NCBI GenBank assembly: GCA_023443045.1
Contig: JAEZWK010000034.1
Coordinates: 1-38,958, forward strand
DNA: 38,958 bases
Direction of reading: 5' to 3'
From: Bacillota bacterium
GTDB taxonomy: Bacteria; Bacillota_A; Clostridia; Tissierellales; Peptoniphilaceae
The notes beneath the pieces were generated by a model. The model worked only from the letters and a program-made list of their open reading frames with translations, was not told the DNA's origin and did not search any database. The translations under genes and the position numbers were made by a program. Shown piece by piece: positions 1-10,582 of the stretch (its first letter is position 1; every line of letters begins with the position of its first letter).

Positions 1-1232
1 CCTTGATCCATAAATGTTATATCATGAGTTTTTGACATATCATAAAATTTATCTGGCTCCATACCGTAACTAGCAGCCACTTCTTTTATTGCTTCTTTTC
101 TATCTTCATCAGTAACTTCAACATCTAATTGTTTTGCCACCTGATCAAGAACTAAATTAATCATTACTCTCTTCTCAGCTGCTTCTCTTAAATTATCTTT
201 CAATAAATCTTCATTCATACCAGTAAACTCAAAATATTTATCCAAAGTTAAACCTTGTTGTCTTAATCTGAACTCAAAATCTCTTAATTCATTATCAAGT
301 TGCTTATCTACCAAAGCCTTAGGAGCTGAAATATCAACTCTACTCAAAAGTTCATCTACAACAGCATTTTCTTCTCTAATAGCAATATTTTCTTTCAACT
401 GAGCTTGGTATTGTTCCTTTAGACTGTTTTTAAATTCTTCTAAAGTCTCAAATTCAGAAATTTCTGAAGCAAACTCATCATTTAATTCAGGAAGTTCTTT
501 AATATAAATACTATTTAGAACAATATCAAAAGTTGCTGGTTTACCTGCATATTTTTCTACATGATAATCCTCTGGGAAAGTTACTTCTATACTAAAGGAA
601 TCTCCAACATTCTTACCAACAATTTTCTCTTCAAAACCTTTGATAAATTTTCCTTCACCTAAAACAAGCTCTGTATCTTTAGATTTTCCTCCTTCAAAAG
701 CTTTTCCATCCATAAACCCTTGAAAATCTATATTTACAGTATCTCCCATTTGGGCTGCTCTATCATCAACTAAAATTTGTCTAGCATTTTTATTTCTTTC
801 TTCTTCTAATCTATAGTCAATAATCGATTCATCTAATTTTTCATCAATTTTTTCTATTTGAATTTTGTCTAAATTTTTAACTTCAAACTCAGGCATTATT
901 TCTAATTCCAAATTGATTAAGATATCTTGATTATCTTCGAATTTTTCTAAAGATACATTTGGATATCCTATTGCGTTTTGTTTAGACTCTTTTATAATTT
1001 CATCAAAATTTTCAGAAATTGCCATATTAAGTGCTTCTTCATAGAATACACCTTTTCCGTAATAATTCTCTATCATATGTTTAGGAGCTTTACCTTTTCT
1101 AAATCCATCAATTCTATATTTGGATTTTTCTTTTTGGTAAGCTTTCATTTCAAAGTTTTTAAAATCATTCCAAGGTAATGTCCACTGTATGGTAACCTTA
1201 TTTTCATTTTTATTCAAAGTTTCTACTTTCAT
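1..1232 (-). CDS. tig: Trigger factor, ribosome-associated chaperone/prolyl isomerase (3' end cut by window)
   Basis: Reading leftwards from the ATG at 1232, 410 codons stay open to the window edge, so only the last residues are missing (family about 430). The N-terminal ribosome-docking signature GFRKGKAP is near residue 44. An FKBP-type PPIase domain (GDTVNIDFQGF, then GEGKFIKGFE) covers about residues 160-245, followed by the helical chaperone C-domain. Family role: it binds the ribosomal exit tunnel at L23, shields nascent chains and accelerates prolyl isomerisation in the cytosol. The start is set by a strong AAAGGAG about 6 nt upstream. The gene has its own promoter (1262-1290) and is separated from the upstream PFOR gene by a terminator. 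The identity is clear; nothing odd is seen in the visible part. Confidence 0.95.
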   Translation of the reverse strand, partial: MKVETLNKNENKVTIQWTLPWNDFKNFEMKAYQKEKSKYRIDGFRKGKAPKHMIENYYGKGVFYEEALNMAISENFDEIIKESKQNAIGYPNVSLEKFEDNQDILINLELEIMPEFEVKNLDKIQIEKIDEKLDESIIDYRLEEERNKNARQILVDDRAAQMGDTVNIDFQGFMDGKAFEGGKSKDTELVLGEGKFIKGFEEKIVGKNVGDSFSIEVTFPEDYHVEKYAGKPATFDIVLNSIYIKELPELNDEFASEISEFETLEEFKNSLKEQYQAQLKENIAIREENAVVDELLSRVDISAPKALVDKQLDNELRDFEFRLRQQGLTLDKYFEFTGMNEDLLKDNLREAAEKRVMINLVLDQVAKQLDVEVTDEDRKEAIKEVAASYGMEPDKFYDMSKTHDITFMDQ

Positions 1233-1261
1233 AAAAAACTCCTTTCATATTTAACTAGATA

Positions 1262-1290
1262 ATTATACCAAATATTATTATTTATTTCAA
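1262..1290 (-). promoter_or_regulatory. Housekeeping sigma promoter of tig
   Basis: On the minus strand a TTGAAA -35 box (1285-1290) and a TATAAT -10 box (1262-1267) are separated by exactly 17 nt. TGG precedes the -10 box (extended -10). The predicted start of transcription lies about 23 nt before the tig ATG. Confidence 0.8.
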
Positions 1291-1321
1291 CAATATTAAA
1301 AATAACTGTATAAATATAAAT

Positions 1322-1346
1322 AAAAAAAACGGGCCTAAGCCCGAAT
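1322..1346 (-). terminator. Rho-independent terminator of the PFOR gene
   Basis: CGGGC (1330-1334), a 4-nt loop and GCCCG (1339-1343) form a GC-rich hairpin. On the minus strand it is followed by eight T residues (A run 1322-1329). It begins 17 nt after the PFOR stop codon and separates PFOR from tig. Confidence 0.88.
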
Positions 1347-1359
1347 TTTATAATTAACC

Positions 1360-4300
1360 TTATTTATCAGAAGAATCTTTTACATCTGTAGATGCTATTT
1401 CTGCTCTTTCTTCTTGAGTTTGCTCTGTTTTAAATTGAAGAGGTTCTCTTTTTGACATTTGTTCATAAAGAGCATATCTTCTCAATGCATCCTGCTCTGC
1501 AACTTCAAATAATTTTTCAGCTTCTTGAGGGAATGCACGTTTCAACGAAGTATATCTAACTTCAGAATTTATAAAGTCCATAAAGCTTTCTTTTGGTGGT
1601 TTAGAATCTAGAATAAATGGATTCTTACCTTCATCTTCTAATCTTGGATCATATCTAAATAAGTTCCAATATCCACTTTCTACAGCAAATTTTTCTTGTT
1701 CGATAGTTCTTCCCATTCCAGATCTTAATCCGTGGTTAATACATGGAGCATATGCTATGATCAAAGATGGTCCTTTATAGCTTTCTGCTTCTTTTATAGC
1801 TTTTAAAGTTTGGTTCATATTTGCGCCTAATGCAACCTGAGCAACATATACATATCCATATGAAGTCATCATTAGACCGAGATCTTTCTTACGAATTCTC
1901 TTACCACTAGCTGAGAATTTTGCAATAGCAGCTGTAGGTGTAGCTTTAGAAGATTGTCCTCCGGTATTTGAGTAAACTTCTGTATCAAATACTAATATAT
2001 TTACATCTTGACCACTAGCTAAAACGTGATCTAATCCACCAAATCCGATATCATATGCCCAACCGTCACCACCAAAGATCCATACACTTTTCTTGATGAT
2101 GTAATCTTTTCTATCTATTATTTCATCATATATTTCTTTTGCTTTACCTTCTAAATCAAATTTTTCAGTTGTTAATCTACCATATACTTCTTTAGTAACA
2201 GTAGTTTCTTCTTTATTTTCAATCCATTTTTTGAAGATTTCATTTAATGTTTCATTTGCATTTAACTCAATAAATTCTGTCATTAATTGCTCTATTTTAA
2301 ATCTAATTTGATTAATACCTAGAGCCATACCATAACCAAACTCAGCATTATCTTCAAATAATGAGTTACCCCATGCAGGTCCTTTACCATTGCAATCTGT
2401 GCAGTATGGTGTTGAAGGAGCAGAACCTCCCCAAATAGAAGAACAACCAGTAGCGTTTGCTATAAGCATGTGATCTCCATATAATTGAGTAACTAATTTA
2501 GCATAAGGAGTTTCACCACAACCAGCACATGCTCCTGAAAATTCCAAATATGGTAATTGGAATTGGCTTCCTTTTATTGAATATTTATCCATTAAATCTG
2601 GTTTTTCTGAAATTGTTGTCGCAAATTCCCAATTTTCTTTTTCTGGGTGGAATTCTTCTTCAAATGGTACCATAACCAATGCTTTTTCTTTTGCAGGACA
2701 AGTATTAGCACAGTTTCCACAACCAGTACAATCCATAACAGAAACTTGAATTTTGTATTGATAATTCTCTAATCCTCTTCCTAGTGCTTTTTTAGTTTCA
2801 AAAGTTTCAGGTTTTTTAGCTGTTTCTTCTTCATTTAAAATAAATGGTCTAATTGCAGCGTGAGGGCAAACTAATGAACATTGATTACACTGTATACAAT
2901 TTTCAATTTTCCATTTTGGAACGTTAACAGCTATCGCACGTTTCTCATAAGCAGCTGTACCTTGTTCAAAAGTACCATCTACATAATCTACAAATGCAGA
3001 TACAGGTAGATCATCACCTTTCATTCTGTTCATTACATCTGCAATTTCACGAACAAATTTTGGTCTATCACCTTCTAGTTCAAAAGCTCCAGGAGTTAAA
3101 CCTTTCCAGCTTTCTGGAACTTCAACTTTGTGCAAAGCATTAATTCCCATATCTACAGCTTGGAAGTTCATATTAACAATGTTTTCACCTTTATGACCAT
3201 ATGATTTAACGATAGAATCTTTAAGATGTTTTACAGCTTCATCTATAGGTAATACTTGTGATAATTTAAAGAATGCAGATTGCATTACCATATTAATTCT
3301 TCCGCCTAATCCTAGGTCTGCTGCTATTTTTGTAGCATTAATGGTATAGAAATTAATATTATTATCAGCTATATATTTTTTAATTCTGTCTGGTAAATTT
3401 TCTTCTAGTTCCTTATCATCCCATAGACAGTTAAGTAAGAAAGTACCACCTTCTCTTAATCCATCTAATAAATCGTAGCTATAAACATAAGCTTGTTTCG
3501 AGCAAGAAATAAAATCAGAGTGACTAATTAAATATGTTGACTTAATTGGTTTATGTCCAAATCTCAAGTGAGACATTGTAACTCCACCACTTTTTTTAGA
3601 ATCGTATGCAAAATAACCTTGTGCATACATATCTGTATCATCACCAATAATTTTAATAGCAGATTTATTAGCTCCTACTGTACCATCAGATCCAAATCCC
3701 CAGAATTTACATTTGATAGTTCCCTCTGGTTCAGTAAAGATTTTTTCTTTGATAGGTAAACTTGTATGAGTAACATCATCTTCAATACCAATAGTAAATC
3801 TATCTTTTGGTTCTTCTAATTTAAGATTTTCATATACTGCTAAAATTTGAGAAGGAGTTGTATCTTTAGATGCTAAACCATATCTACCGCCAACAATAAT
3901 TGGTGCATCTTTTTTACCAAAGAATAATTGAATAACATCTAAATGTAGTGGTTCAGCTCCAGCTCCTTTTTCTTTTGTTCTATCTAAAACAGCAATCTTC
4001 TTAACAGTTTTTGGTAAAACATTGAAGAAATACTTAGAAGAAAATGGTCTATATAATCTTACTTTAATTACACCGATTTTTTCTCCTCTTTTCATTAGAT
4101 AATCAACAGTTTCTTCAATTGTATCAGTTACCGAACCCATAGCTACAATAATTCTTTCAGCTTCTGGATCTCCATAGTAATCAAAAGGTTTATATTCTCT
4201 GCCTGTTATTTTAGAAATTTCTTTCATATAATCAGCAGTAATTTCAACTATTGCTTCATAATATGGATTGGAAGCTTCTGCAGCTTGGAAGAATACATCT

Positions 4301-4965
4301 GAGTTTTCTGCTGTACCTCTGGTTACTGGGTGTTCCGGGCTTAATGCTCTATCTCTAAATTCTTTAATTTTTTCGTAATCAACTAAATTTCTTAGTGATT
4401 CATAGTCCATAACTTCAATTTTTTGAATTTCATGAGAAGTTCTAAAACCATCAAAGAAGTGTAAAAATGGAACTCTTCCTTTGATTGTTGCTAAGTGCGC
4501 AACACTTCCTAAATCCATAACTTCTTGTACAGATCCACTTGCTAACATAGCAAAACCAGTTCGTCTAGCTGCCATAACGTCAGAGTGATCTCCGAAAATT
4601 GATAATGCATGACTTGCTACTGTTCTAGCGGAAACGTGAAATACAGCTGGTAATAATTCTCCAGCAATTTTATACATGTTTGGAATCATCAAAAGCAAAC
4701 CTTGGCTTGCTGTATATGTAGTAGTTAATGCACCTGCTTGCAATGAACCATGTACCGCTCCAGCAGCACCTGCTTCTGATTGCATTTCGCTGACCATAAC
4801 TTTTTGACCAAATAAATTTAATCTTCCTGATGCAGCCCAAGCATCAACTGCTTCTGCCATATTGGAAGATGGTGTAATAGGATAAATAGCTGCAACATCT
4901 GTAAACGCGTAACTGACGTGAGCGGCTGCAGTATTACCATCCATAGTTTTCATTACTTTAGACAT
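1360..4965 (-). CDS. nifJ: Pyruvate:ferredoxin (flavodoxin) oxidoreductase, single-chain homodimeric type
   Basis: At 1201 aa this is the full-length single-chain PFOR, which oxidises pyruvate plus CoA to acetyl-CoA, CO2 and reduced ferredoxin in the cytosol. The N-terminal pyrimidine-binding domain starts at YPITPSSNMAE. A 2x[4Fe-4S] ferredoxin domain shows CIQCNQCSLVCP (about 690-701) and CTGCGNCANTCP (about 745-756). Ligands of the catalytic proximal cluster are CAGCGE (about 813) and a later Cys in APCINHG (about 1075). The TPP site is GDGWAYDIG (about 963) with YSNTGGQSSK near 1000. The final 40 residues are a charged tail of no obvious function. The start ATG has AAAGAGGAGGAAGTT in front and lies about 27 nt from the predicted transcription start. 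It is monocistronic by promoter and terminator. It implies a fermentative, low-redox metabolism. Confidence 0.96.
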   Translation of the reverse strand: MSKVMKTMDGNTAAAHVSYAFTDVAAIYPITPSSNMAEAVDAWAASGRLNLFGQKVMVSEMQSEAGAAGAVHGSLQAGALTTTYTASQGLLLMIPNMYKIAGELLPAVFHVSARTVASHALSIFGDHSDVMAARRTGFAMLASGSVQEVMDLGSVAHLATIKGRVPFLHFFDGFRTSHEIQKIEVMDYESLRNLVDYEKIKEFRDRALSPEHPVTRGTAENSDVFFQAAEASNPYYEAIVEITADYMKEISKITGREYKPFDYYGDPEAERIIVAMGSVTDTIEETVDYLMKRGEKIGVIKVRLYRPFSSKYFFNVLPKTVKKIAVLDRTKEKGAGAEPLHLDVIQLFFGKKDAPIIVGGRYGLASKDTTPSQILAVYENLKLEEPKDRFTIGIEDDVTHTSLPIKEKIFTEPEGTIKCKFWGFGSDGTVGANKSAIKIIGDDTDMYAQGYFAYDSKKSGGVTMSHLRFGHKPIKSTYLISHSDFISCSKQAYVYSYDLLDGLREGGTFLLNCLWDDKELEENLPDRIKKYIADNNINFYTINATKIAADLGLGGRINMVMQSAFFKLSQVLPIDEAVKHLKDSIVKSYGHKGENIVNMNFQAVDMGINALHKVEVPESWKGLTPGAFELEGDRPKFVREIADVMNRMKGDDLPVSAFVDYVDGTFEQGTAAYEKRAIAVNVPKWKIENCIQCNQCSLVCPHAAIRPFILNEEETAKKPETFETKKALGRGLENYQYKIQVSVMDCTGCGNCANTCPAKEKALVMVPFEEEFHPEKENWEFATTISEKPDLMDKYSIKGSQFQLPYLEFSGACAGCGETPYAKLVTQLYGDHMLIANATGCSSIWGGSAPSTPYCTDCNGKGPAWGNSLFEDNAEFGYGMALGINQIRFKIEQLMTEFIELNANETLNEIFKKWIENKEETTVTKEVYGRLTTEKFDLEGKAKEIYDEIIDRKDYIIKKSVWIFGGDGWAYDIGFGGLDHVLASGQDVNILVFDTEVYSNTGGQSSKATPTAAIAKFSASGKRIRKKDLGLMMTSYGYVYVAQVALGANMNQTLKAIKEAESYKGPSLIIAYAPCINHGLRSGMGRTIEQEKFAVESGYWNLFRYDPRLEDEGKNPFILDSKPPKESFMDFINSEVRYTSLKRAFPQEAEKLFEVAEQDALRRYALYEQMSKREPLQFKTEQTQEERAEIASTDVKDSSDK

Positions 4966-4998
4966 AACTTCCTCCTCTTTATATTTTTTTACACTAAA

Positions 4999-5027
4999 AT
5001 TATATAAAACTTTATATTTAATGTCAA
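4999..5027 (-). promoter_or_regulatory. Perfect consensus promoter of the PFOR gene
   Basis: Minus strand: TTGACA (5022-5027), 17-nt spacer, TATAAT (4999-5004). Both hexamers match the housekeeping consensus exactly, which suggests strong constitutive expression. The promoter lies in the 75-nt gap after uvrC, where no terminator hairpin is visible. Confidence 0.9.
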
Positions 5028-5040
5028 GTTAATGCAAATA

Positions 5041-6858
5041 TCAGTAATCATATTTTTCCATCTCTTCTTTAAGTTTCAAAGCTATTTTTTTGTTCATACT
5101 ATCCGTGCTTGCAATTTCTTCAATACTAGCATTTTTTATTTCATCATAGCTTCCAAATTTTTTTATTAAATTTTGTTTTCTCTTTGTACCAATACCTTTT
5201 ATTTCATCTAATTTTGACTTCACTAATGTTTTTGATCTTAAACTTCTGTGAGCGTTAATTGCAAATCTGTGAACTTCATTTTGAATTTCTGTGATAAATG
5301 ACAACAAATCTTTGTTTTTAGAAATATCTATAAACTCTTCTTCAAAAATTAAATGATCAGTTATGTGTTTTTTGTTTTTTACCATACCCATAACTGGAAT
5401 TGATAGATTATATTTGTCTAAAATTTTTTTGCAAGCATTAATTTGGTTTATCGACCCATCCATAAGAATCAAATCCGGTATTTTATCGAATCCTTTTGAT
5501 TTTTCTATATATCTGATAAATCTTCTCTCTATTATTTCCATCATACAAGCTAAATCATCTTTTGGGTTAGCTTTTTTAATTTTAAACTTTCTATATTCAT
5601 TTTTATTTGGATATCCATTTATATATACTATCATAGAACCTACTGCATCCGTTCCTTGTATATGTGATATATCAAATGATTCTATTCTTTGTGGAATTTC
5701 CCCAGTATTTATTATTTCTGTTAATAAGATAGTTGCATTCTCATTTCTCTTACTTTTTTCTAAGTGTCGATTTTTATGTTTAAATAATTCTTCTTGTGCA
5801 TTTCTTTTTACAAGTTTCAAAGTTTCAAATTTTGCTCCTTTTTGAGGGAATACAAAATTAGAGCTTCTTTTTGTTTTTAATTTTACTGCTTCCTCAATTT
5901 CTTTGATATCATGTGGTATTTTTTCTAGTATTAACTCTTTAGGTAAATTGTTTTGAGTTAAATAATTTTGCTTTATGAATTCAGATAACAGTTCTTCCTC
6001 TTTTTTGTTATTATGCAAAATCGAGTATGTGTTCTTTCCTACAATTTGTCCATCTCTTTGATAAAAAACTGTGATCACATATATATCGCTTGACATTTGT
6101 CCTGCAATAAAATCGGAAGAATTGGCTGTTGGAATTGTTATTTTTTGCTCTTTTTTTAATAATTCTAATGAATCGATTATATTTTTAATTTCTTGTGCCT
6201 TTTCAAATTCTAATTGTCTTGAAAATTCTAGCATTTTTTCAGTCAAGTTTTTGATAATATTATTCTGTTTTCCCATAAAGAAATTAATTGGTTCAAGTAA
6301 TTTTTTATTATATTCTTCTTCAGATATATATCTTTCACAAGGTGCATCACATAATCCTAAATGATACTTTAAACAAACAGGTGAGATCTTAGTTAAATTT
6401 CTCCTACATGTTCTTAATTTATACTCTCTATTTATCCAACCCAACGCAATATTTACAGCTGTAGCGCTAGGAAATGGTCCAAAGTATTGACTCCCATCGT
6501 CTTTTAATTCACGATCTTTTATAATTCTAGGATAAATTTCATTTGTTATTTTTATATATGGATATTGTTTATCATCTCTTAATAAAATATTATATTTAGG
6601 ATTATGCAATTTAATTAGATTGCTTTCTAATATTAAACTTTCTATTTCGTTATCAACTATTATATAATCAAAAGAAACTATGTGGTCGACCAAAGCACTA
6701 ACCTTATTAGAATCATGAGTTTTTCTAAAATATGATTTTACTCTATTCTTTAAATTTTTTGCTTTTCCAACATATATAATATCATCTTTATTATCTTTCA
6801 TTATGTACACTCCCGGTTTTCCCGGAAGCTTTGTTAATTCTTCTTTGATGTTAAACAT
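5041..6858 (-). CDS. uvrC: Excinuclease ABC subunit C
   Basis: 605 aa, usual length for UvrC, the dual-incision nuclease of nucleotide excision repair, recruited by UvrB at a lesion. Domains in order: GIY-YIG nuclease (GVY at 16-18, YVGKAKNLKNRV at 29-40) for the 3' incision; a Cys-rich patch; the UVR motif that contacts UvrB (FSRQLEFEKAQEIKN); the RNase H-like 5' nuclease domain (ESFDISHIQGTDAVGSM, LILMDGSINQINA); and C-terminal helix-hairpin-helix repeats (LDEIKGIGTKRKQNLIKKFG). The stop of pepP (TAG) directly abuts the ATG. The likely ribosome site (AAGGAG) lies within the pepP end, about 15 nt away, so translational coupling is likely. It is the last gene of the alr operon, apart from uvrA/uvrB. 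Confidence 0.95.
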   Translation of the reverse strand: MFNIKEELTKLPGKPGVYIMKDNKDDIIYVGKAKNLKNRVKSYFRKTHDSNKVSALVDHIVSFDYIIVDNEIESLILESNLIKLHNPKYNILLRDDKQYPYIKITNEIYPRIIKDRELKDDGSQYFGPFPSATAVNIALGWINREYKLRTCRRNLTKISPVCLKYHLGLCDAPCERYISEEEYNKKLLEPINFFMGKQNNIIKNLTEKMLEFSRQLEFEKAQEIKNIIDSLELLKKEQKITIPTANSSDFIAGQMSSDIYVITVFYQRDGQIVGKNTYSILHNNKKEEELLSEFIKQNYLTQNNLPKELILEKIPHDIKEIEEAVKLKTKRSSNFVFPQKGAKFETLKLVKRNAQEELFKHKNRHLEKSKRNENATILLTEIINTGEIPQRIESFDISHIQGTDAVGSMIVYINGYPNKNEYRKFKIKKANPKDDLACMMEIIERRFIRYIEKSKGFDKIPDLILMDGSINQINACKKILDKYNLSIPVMGMVKNKKHITDHLIFEEEFIDISKNKDLLSFITEIQNEVHRFAINAHRSLRSKTLVKSKLDEIKGIGTKRKQNLIKKFGSYDEIKNASIEEIASTDSMNKKIALKLKEEMEKYDY

Positions 6859-8628
6859 CTATATACTAGTCATCTCCTTCAACCAGTTCACTTCTTCATC
6901 AGTTTTCATATATTTTATTAACAATTCTCTCGTTTTCGAATTATATTCTCTCAAATAATTTAATTCATCTTCATTTAATAAGCTAATATCTATCAATTCT
7001 TTCTCATAAGGAACATATGTTAAATTAGAAAATCCATAGAATGTTCCAAATTCTGATCTTTTATAATTCTCTACAACTAATAAATTCTCTATCCTAATTC
7101 CGTGTTTTCCTTCTCTATAAACACCTGGCTCATTAGAAACAATCATTCCAACTTCAAGAGGAACTGGTCTGTATGCATAGCTAATAGATTGTGGACCTTC
7201 ATGTACTCCCAAAACAAATCCAACTCCATGACCTGTTCCATGTTTAAAATCAATTCCATTTTTCCAAAGTGGACTTCTAGCTATAATATCTAATTGAAAT
7301 CCTGTAGTTCCTTTTATAAATTTTGCAAGATATAGATCTATATGAGCTTTTAATGTCAATGTATAATCTTTTATCTCTTCTGGTGTTGGATTTCCCAATG
7401 TTATAGTTCTTGTAACATCAGTAGTTCCCTCTTTGTATTGACCACCTGAATCAATAAGGTATAATCCATCATTTTCAATTTTTGCATTGTCATCTTCAAA
7501 CGCCTGATAATGTGCCATTGCCGCATTTGATTTATATGCTGAAATAGTTGCAAAACTTTCAGATATAAATCCTTCAACTTCACTTCTTAATTCATGTAAT
7601 TTTTGTGCAGCTGTATACTCATTTAAATCTGTTTTATCACAAGTTTTCATCCAATATAGAAATCTTGTAAGTTGTGCACCATCAGCAATATGCGCTTTTT
7701 TCATATGCCCTATTTCAACTTCATTTTTTACAGCTTTCATATATAACGATGGCAAAACATCTAAATACACATTGCTGTTATTTTCAATAATTTGATAAAA
7801 AATACTAGATATTCCAGATTCTGATATCCATACTTTTTCATTTTTTGTAAGTTTAGTTAAATCTGATTCAATTTCATTATAATCTTTTTTATTTATACCA
7901 TTTTTACTTAAATATCCGGATACAGTACTATCTATCTTATTTTCATTAACATAAATAGTTGCTCTATTCTGTTCAATCAATAGATAACTTAAAAGAATTG
8001 GTGTAAATAAATCATCAGTTCCTCTTATGTTTAGCAAATAACAAATATGATCTAACTCAGAAATAAACATGTGAGTTATTTCTTTTTCTTTCATTTTTTG
8101 TTGTAGTGATTCTATTTTTTTTCTAGGTGATTCACCAGTGTAGCTTTCATCCAATATAAATGCTTTACCATTTGGTAAATCTGGTCTATCTTTCCAGATT
8201 TCACCTACTAAATCCTTATCTATAACAAAGCGATTATTAGGAAACATATTTTTTAATAGCTTATATGTTAAGTAAGGTGTTATTTGACCATTAAAACCAA
8301 TTGTATCACTTTCTTTAATTTTATTTTTAATGAATTCATATATAGTAGGAACTCCTTCTAAGCCCATTTTCATCAGTTTAAAAGGAGTATTTTTTATTTC
8401 TTTTTCTGCCTGAGTATAATATCTTCCATCTGCCCATAATAACGCCTCTGTCTGAGTGAGTAGAGCAATACCAGCACTACCTGTAAAATTGGTCATATAT
8501 GCTCTTTCTTTATATCTATCCATTACATATTCACTCATATGAGGATCACTTGTAGGAATTATATAAAAATCAATTCCATTATTAAGCATTAAATCTCTGA
8601 GTTCTTTTACTTTTTGTTCGCTATTCAT
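6859..8628 (-). CDS. pepP: Xaa-Pro aminopeptidase (aminopeptidase P), M24B
   Basis: 589 aa, the long three-domain form: two creatinase-like N-terminal domains (IIPTSDPHMSEYV near the start; RGTDDLFTPILLSYLL in the second), the pita-bread M24 metalloprotease domain, and a short C-terminal domain. All five metal ligands are visible: D393 (LIDSGGQY), D404 (TTDVTRT), H467 (GTGHGVGF), E500 (SNEPGVY) and E514 (RIENLL). Function from the family: removal of an N-terminal residue preceding proline in cytosolic peptide breakdown, with two Mn/Zn ions. It starts 1 nt after the transketolase stop with only a modest GGGG ribosome site, so it is probably translationally coupled in the alr operon. The gene symbol is by family; the substrate is inferred. 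Confidence 0.92.
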   Translation of the reverse strand: MNSEQKVKELRDLMLNNGIDFYIIPTSDPHMSEYVMDRYKERAYMTNFTGSAGIALLTQTEALLWADGRYYTQAEKEIKNTPFKLMKMGLEGVPTIYEFIKNKIKESDTIGFNGQITPYLTYKLLKNMFPNNRFVIDKDLVGEIWKDRPDLPNGKAFILDESYTGESPRKKIESLQQKMKEKEITHMFISELDHICYLLNIRGTDDLFTPILLSYLLIEQNRATIYVNENKIDSTVSGYLSKNGINKKDYNEIESDLTKLTKNEKVWISESGISSIFYQIIENNSNVYLDVLPSLYMKAVKNEVEIGHMKKAHIADGAQLTRFLYWMKTCDKTDLNEYTAAQKLHELRSEVEGFISESFATISAYKSNAAMAHYQAFEDDNAKIENDGLYLIDSGGQYKEGTTDVTRTITLGNPTPEEIKDYTLTLKAHIDLYLAKFIKGTTGFQLDIIARSPLWKNGIDFKHGTGHGVGFVLGVHEGPQSISYAYRPVPLEVGMIVSNEPGVYREGKHGIRIENLLVVENYKRSEFGTFYGFSNLTYVPYEKELIDISLLNEDELNYLREYNSKTRELLIKYMKTDEEVNWLKEMTSI

Positions 8629-8629
8629 A

Positions 8630-10582
8630 TTAATTTACCCCGATTTCTTTCAAAATTTTTGATGCAATTATTGTCTCATCAAATCCAAAATATTTAAATA
8701 AATCAGAACCTTTTCCACTCTCTCCAAAATTGTCTATTGCTATTATGTTTTTATCTTTTGCATATTTATGCCAACCAAATGAACTAGCAGCTTCTATAAC
8801 AAATATTTTACTATTTTCTGGTAAAATCTGTTCTTTATATTTAGCATCCATATTTTCAAACATTGTCGTAGAAGGCATAGATACAACTCTTGTATCAACA
8901 CTATTTGCTTTTAATATTTCAGAAACTTTCAATGATAAACTCACTTCACTACCTGTAGAAATCAAAGTAACTTGAGCACTTTTATCTTCTTTTTTTATTA
9001 TATATGCTCCTTTTGTAAGTTCTTTTGCATTCTGTGAAATTGTAGGTAATTTTTGTCTAGATAAAATCAAGGCTGTAGGTTTATCTGATTTTAACGCCTC
9101 TTCCCACGCTACCAATGTTTCATTGAAATCTGCCGGTCTTATAACTTGTAAACCAGGTATACTCCTTAACATTGCTAAATGTTCTATCGGTTGATGTGTT
9201 GGACCATCTTCCCCAACTCCTATAGAATCATGAGTTAGTATATATATAACTGGTAATTTCATCAAAGCAGAAAGTCTTATTGCCGGTTTCATATAATCTG
9301 AAAATACAAAAAATGTCGCACAATAAACTTTTAGTCCTCCATGTAATGTCATACCGTTACATATAGCTGCCATAGCAAATTCTCTAACACCAAAATGAAT
9401 ATTTCTATGACACTTATCAATAGCTGTCATAAAACCATCAGATTTAATTTCTGAATTATTCGATGGGCCCAAATCCGCACTTCCACCAATTAAATTCTTT
9501 ACTTCTTCAGAAATTTTATTTAGTGCAAATCCACTAGATGATCTAGTCGCATCCTCATCTTTTGTATTAAAATATTCAGATAAATCAACATTAGTTTTAC
9601 AATTAAAATATTCATCATATAGATCTTGAATTTCTTGAATTTTTAGAAGTTCATTAGTTTTTTTAATTTCTTGATCATATAATTTAGTTTTTTCTTCAAT
9701 AATATTTTTAAAAAACTCTTTAATTTCATCGGAAACAAAAAACTCATCCTGATTTGTTTTCAATCTTTCTACTAATATTTCTCTATTTTCATTTCCTATA
9801 GGAGCTCCATGTGATTTTTCAGAACCCTCTACACTTCCTGCGCCATAACCAATAGTTGTTTTTATTTCGATTAATGATGGCTTATCTGTTAATTTTGCTT
9901 CACTAATTGCGCGATCTATAGCTTGAATATCATTACCATCCTCTACAAGAAAAGTATCCCATCCATATGATTCGAATCTTTTCCTTGTATCGTCCCTAAA
10001 TGTAATCGAAGTATCTCCTTCTATAGAAATATTATTACTATCATACAACACTATAAGCTTGTTTAATTTATGATTACCTGCAAAACTTGCTGCTTCATGG
10101 CTTATTCCCTCCATCAAACAACCGTCACCTACCAAGCAATATGTATAATGATCGATGATACTCTCATCTTTATACTTTAATTTTTGATTTAGGTGTGATT
10201 CTGCAAGCGCAATTCCCACAGACATAGCAAGCCCTTGTCCTAAAGGACCAGTTGTAGCTTCTACGCCATCTGTAATACCAAATTCAGGATGACCAGGAGT
10301 TTTTGAATGTAATTGCCTGAAATTTTTCAAATCTTCAATATTCAGATTATATCCAAATAAATATAAAAGAGAATAAAGTAATGCAGAACCATGTCCTGCA
10401 GATAAAACAAATCTATCTCGATTTATCCATTTAGGATCTTTAGGATTAAATTTTAAATGATTTTTAAATAATACATATGCCATTGGTGCAGAACCTAATG
10501 GTAAACCTGGATGACCAGATTTTGCTCTTTCAATCATATCTACCGAAAGCATCCTAATCGTGTTAATCGCCCTTAAATCCAT
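8630..10582 (-). CDS. tkt: Transketolase
   Basis: 650 aa, usual length. TPP-dependent enzyme moving two-carbon ketol units between sugar phosphates in the non-oxidative pentose phosphate pathway. N-terminal TPP domain: [12 protein letters not shown] (His near 24), [12 protein letters not shown], and [16 protein letters not shown] followed by the Asn in [10 protein letters not shown]. Central Pyr domain: the transketolase signature [20 protein letters not shown]. Then a C-terminal alpha/beta domain. The start ATG is preceded by GGAGGG with 7-nt spacing and overlaps the end of tagA by 20 nt. Lying in an operon with cell-wall genes is unusual; it could supply fructose-6-phosphate and erythrose-4-phosphate, but any functional link to its neighbours is inference. 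Confidence 0.95.
   Translation of the reverse strand: MDLRAINTIRMLSVDMIERAKSGHPGLPLGSAPMAYVLFKNHLKFNPKDPKWINRDRFVLSAGHGSALLYSLLYLFGYNLNIEDLKNFRQLHSKTPGHPEFGITDGVEATTGPLGQGLAMSVGIALAESHLNQKLKYKDESIIDHYTYCLVGDGCLMEGISHEAASFAGNHKLNKLIVLYDSNNISIEGDTSITFRDDTRKRFESYGWDTFLVEDGNDIQAIDRAISEAKLTDKPSLIEIKTTIGYGAGSVEGSEKSHGAPIGNENREILVERLKTNQDEFFVSDEIKEFFKNIIEEKTKLYDQEIKKTNELLKIQEIQDLYDEYFNCKTNVDLSEYFNTKDEDATRSSSGFALNKISEEVKNLIGGSADLGPSNNSEIKSDGFMTAIDKCHRNIHFGVREFAMAAICNGMTLHGGLKVYCATFFVFSDYMKPAIRLSALMKLPVIYILTHDSIGVGEDGPTHQPIEHLAMLRSIPGLQVIRPADFNETLVAWEEALKSDKPTALILSRQKLPTISQNAKELTKGAYIIKKEDKSAQVTLISTGSEVSLSLKVSEILKANSVDTRVVSMPSTTMFENMDAKYKEQILPENSKIFVIEAASSFGWHKYAKDKNIIAIDNFGESGKGSDLFKYFGFDETIIASKILKEIGVN

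Noticed and set aside
978..1178. 66-codon plus-strand frame opposite trigger factor
   Set aside because: Antisense to the conserved ribosome-binding domain of tig; Phe/Ile-rich shadow of Lys/Glu codons.
5363..5845. 160-codon plus-strand open frame across uvrC
   Set aside because: Lies fully antisense to conserved uvrC domains, has a composition of hydrophobic antisense translation and no ribosome site; a shadow frame.
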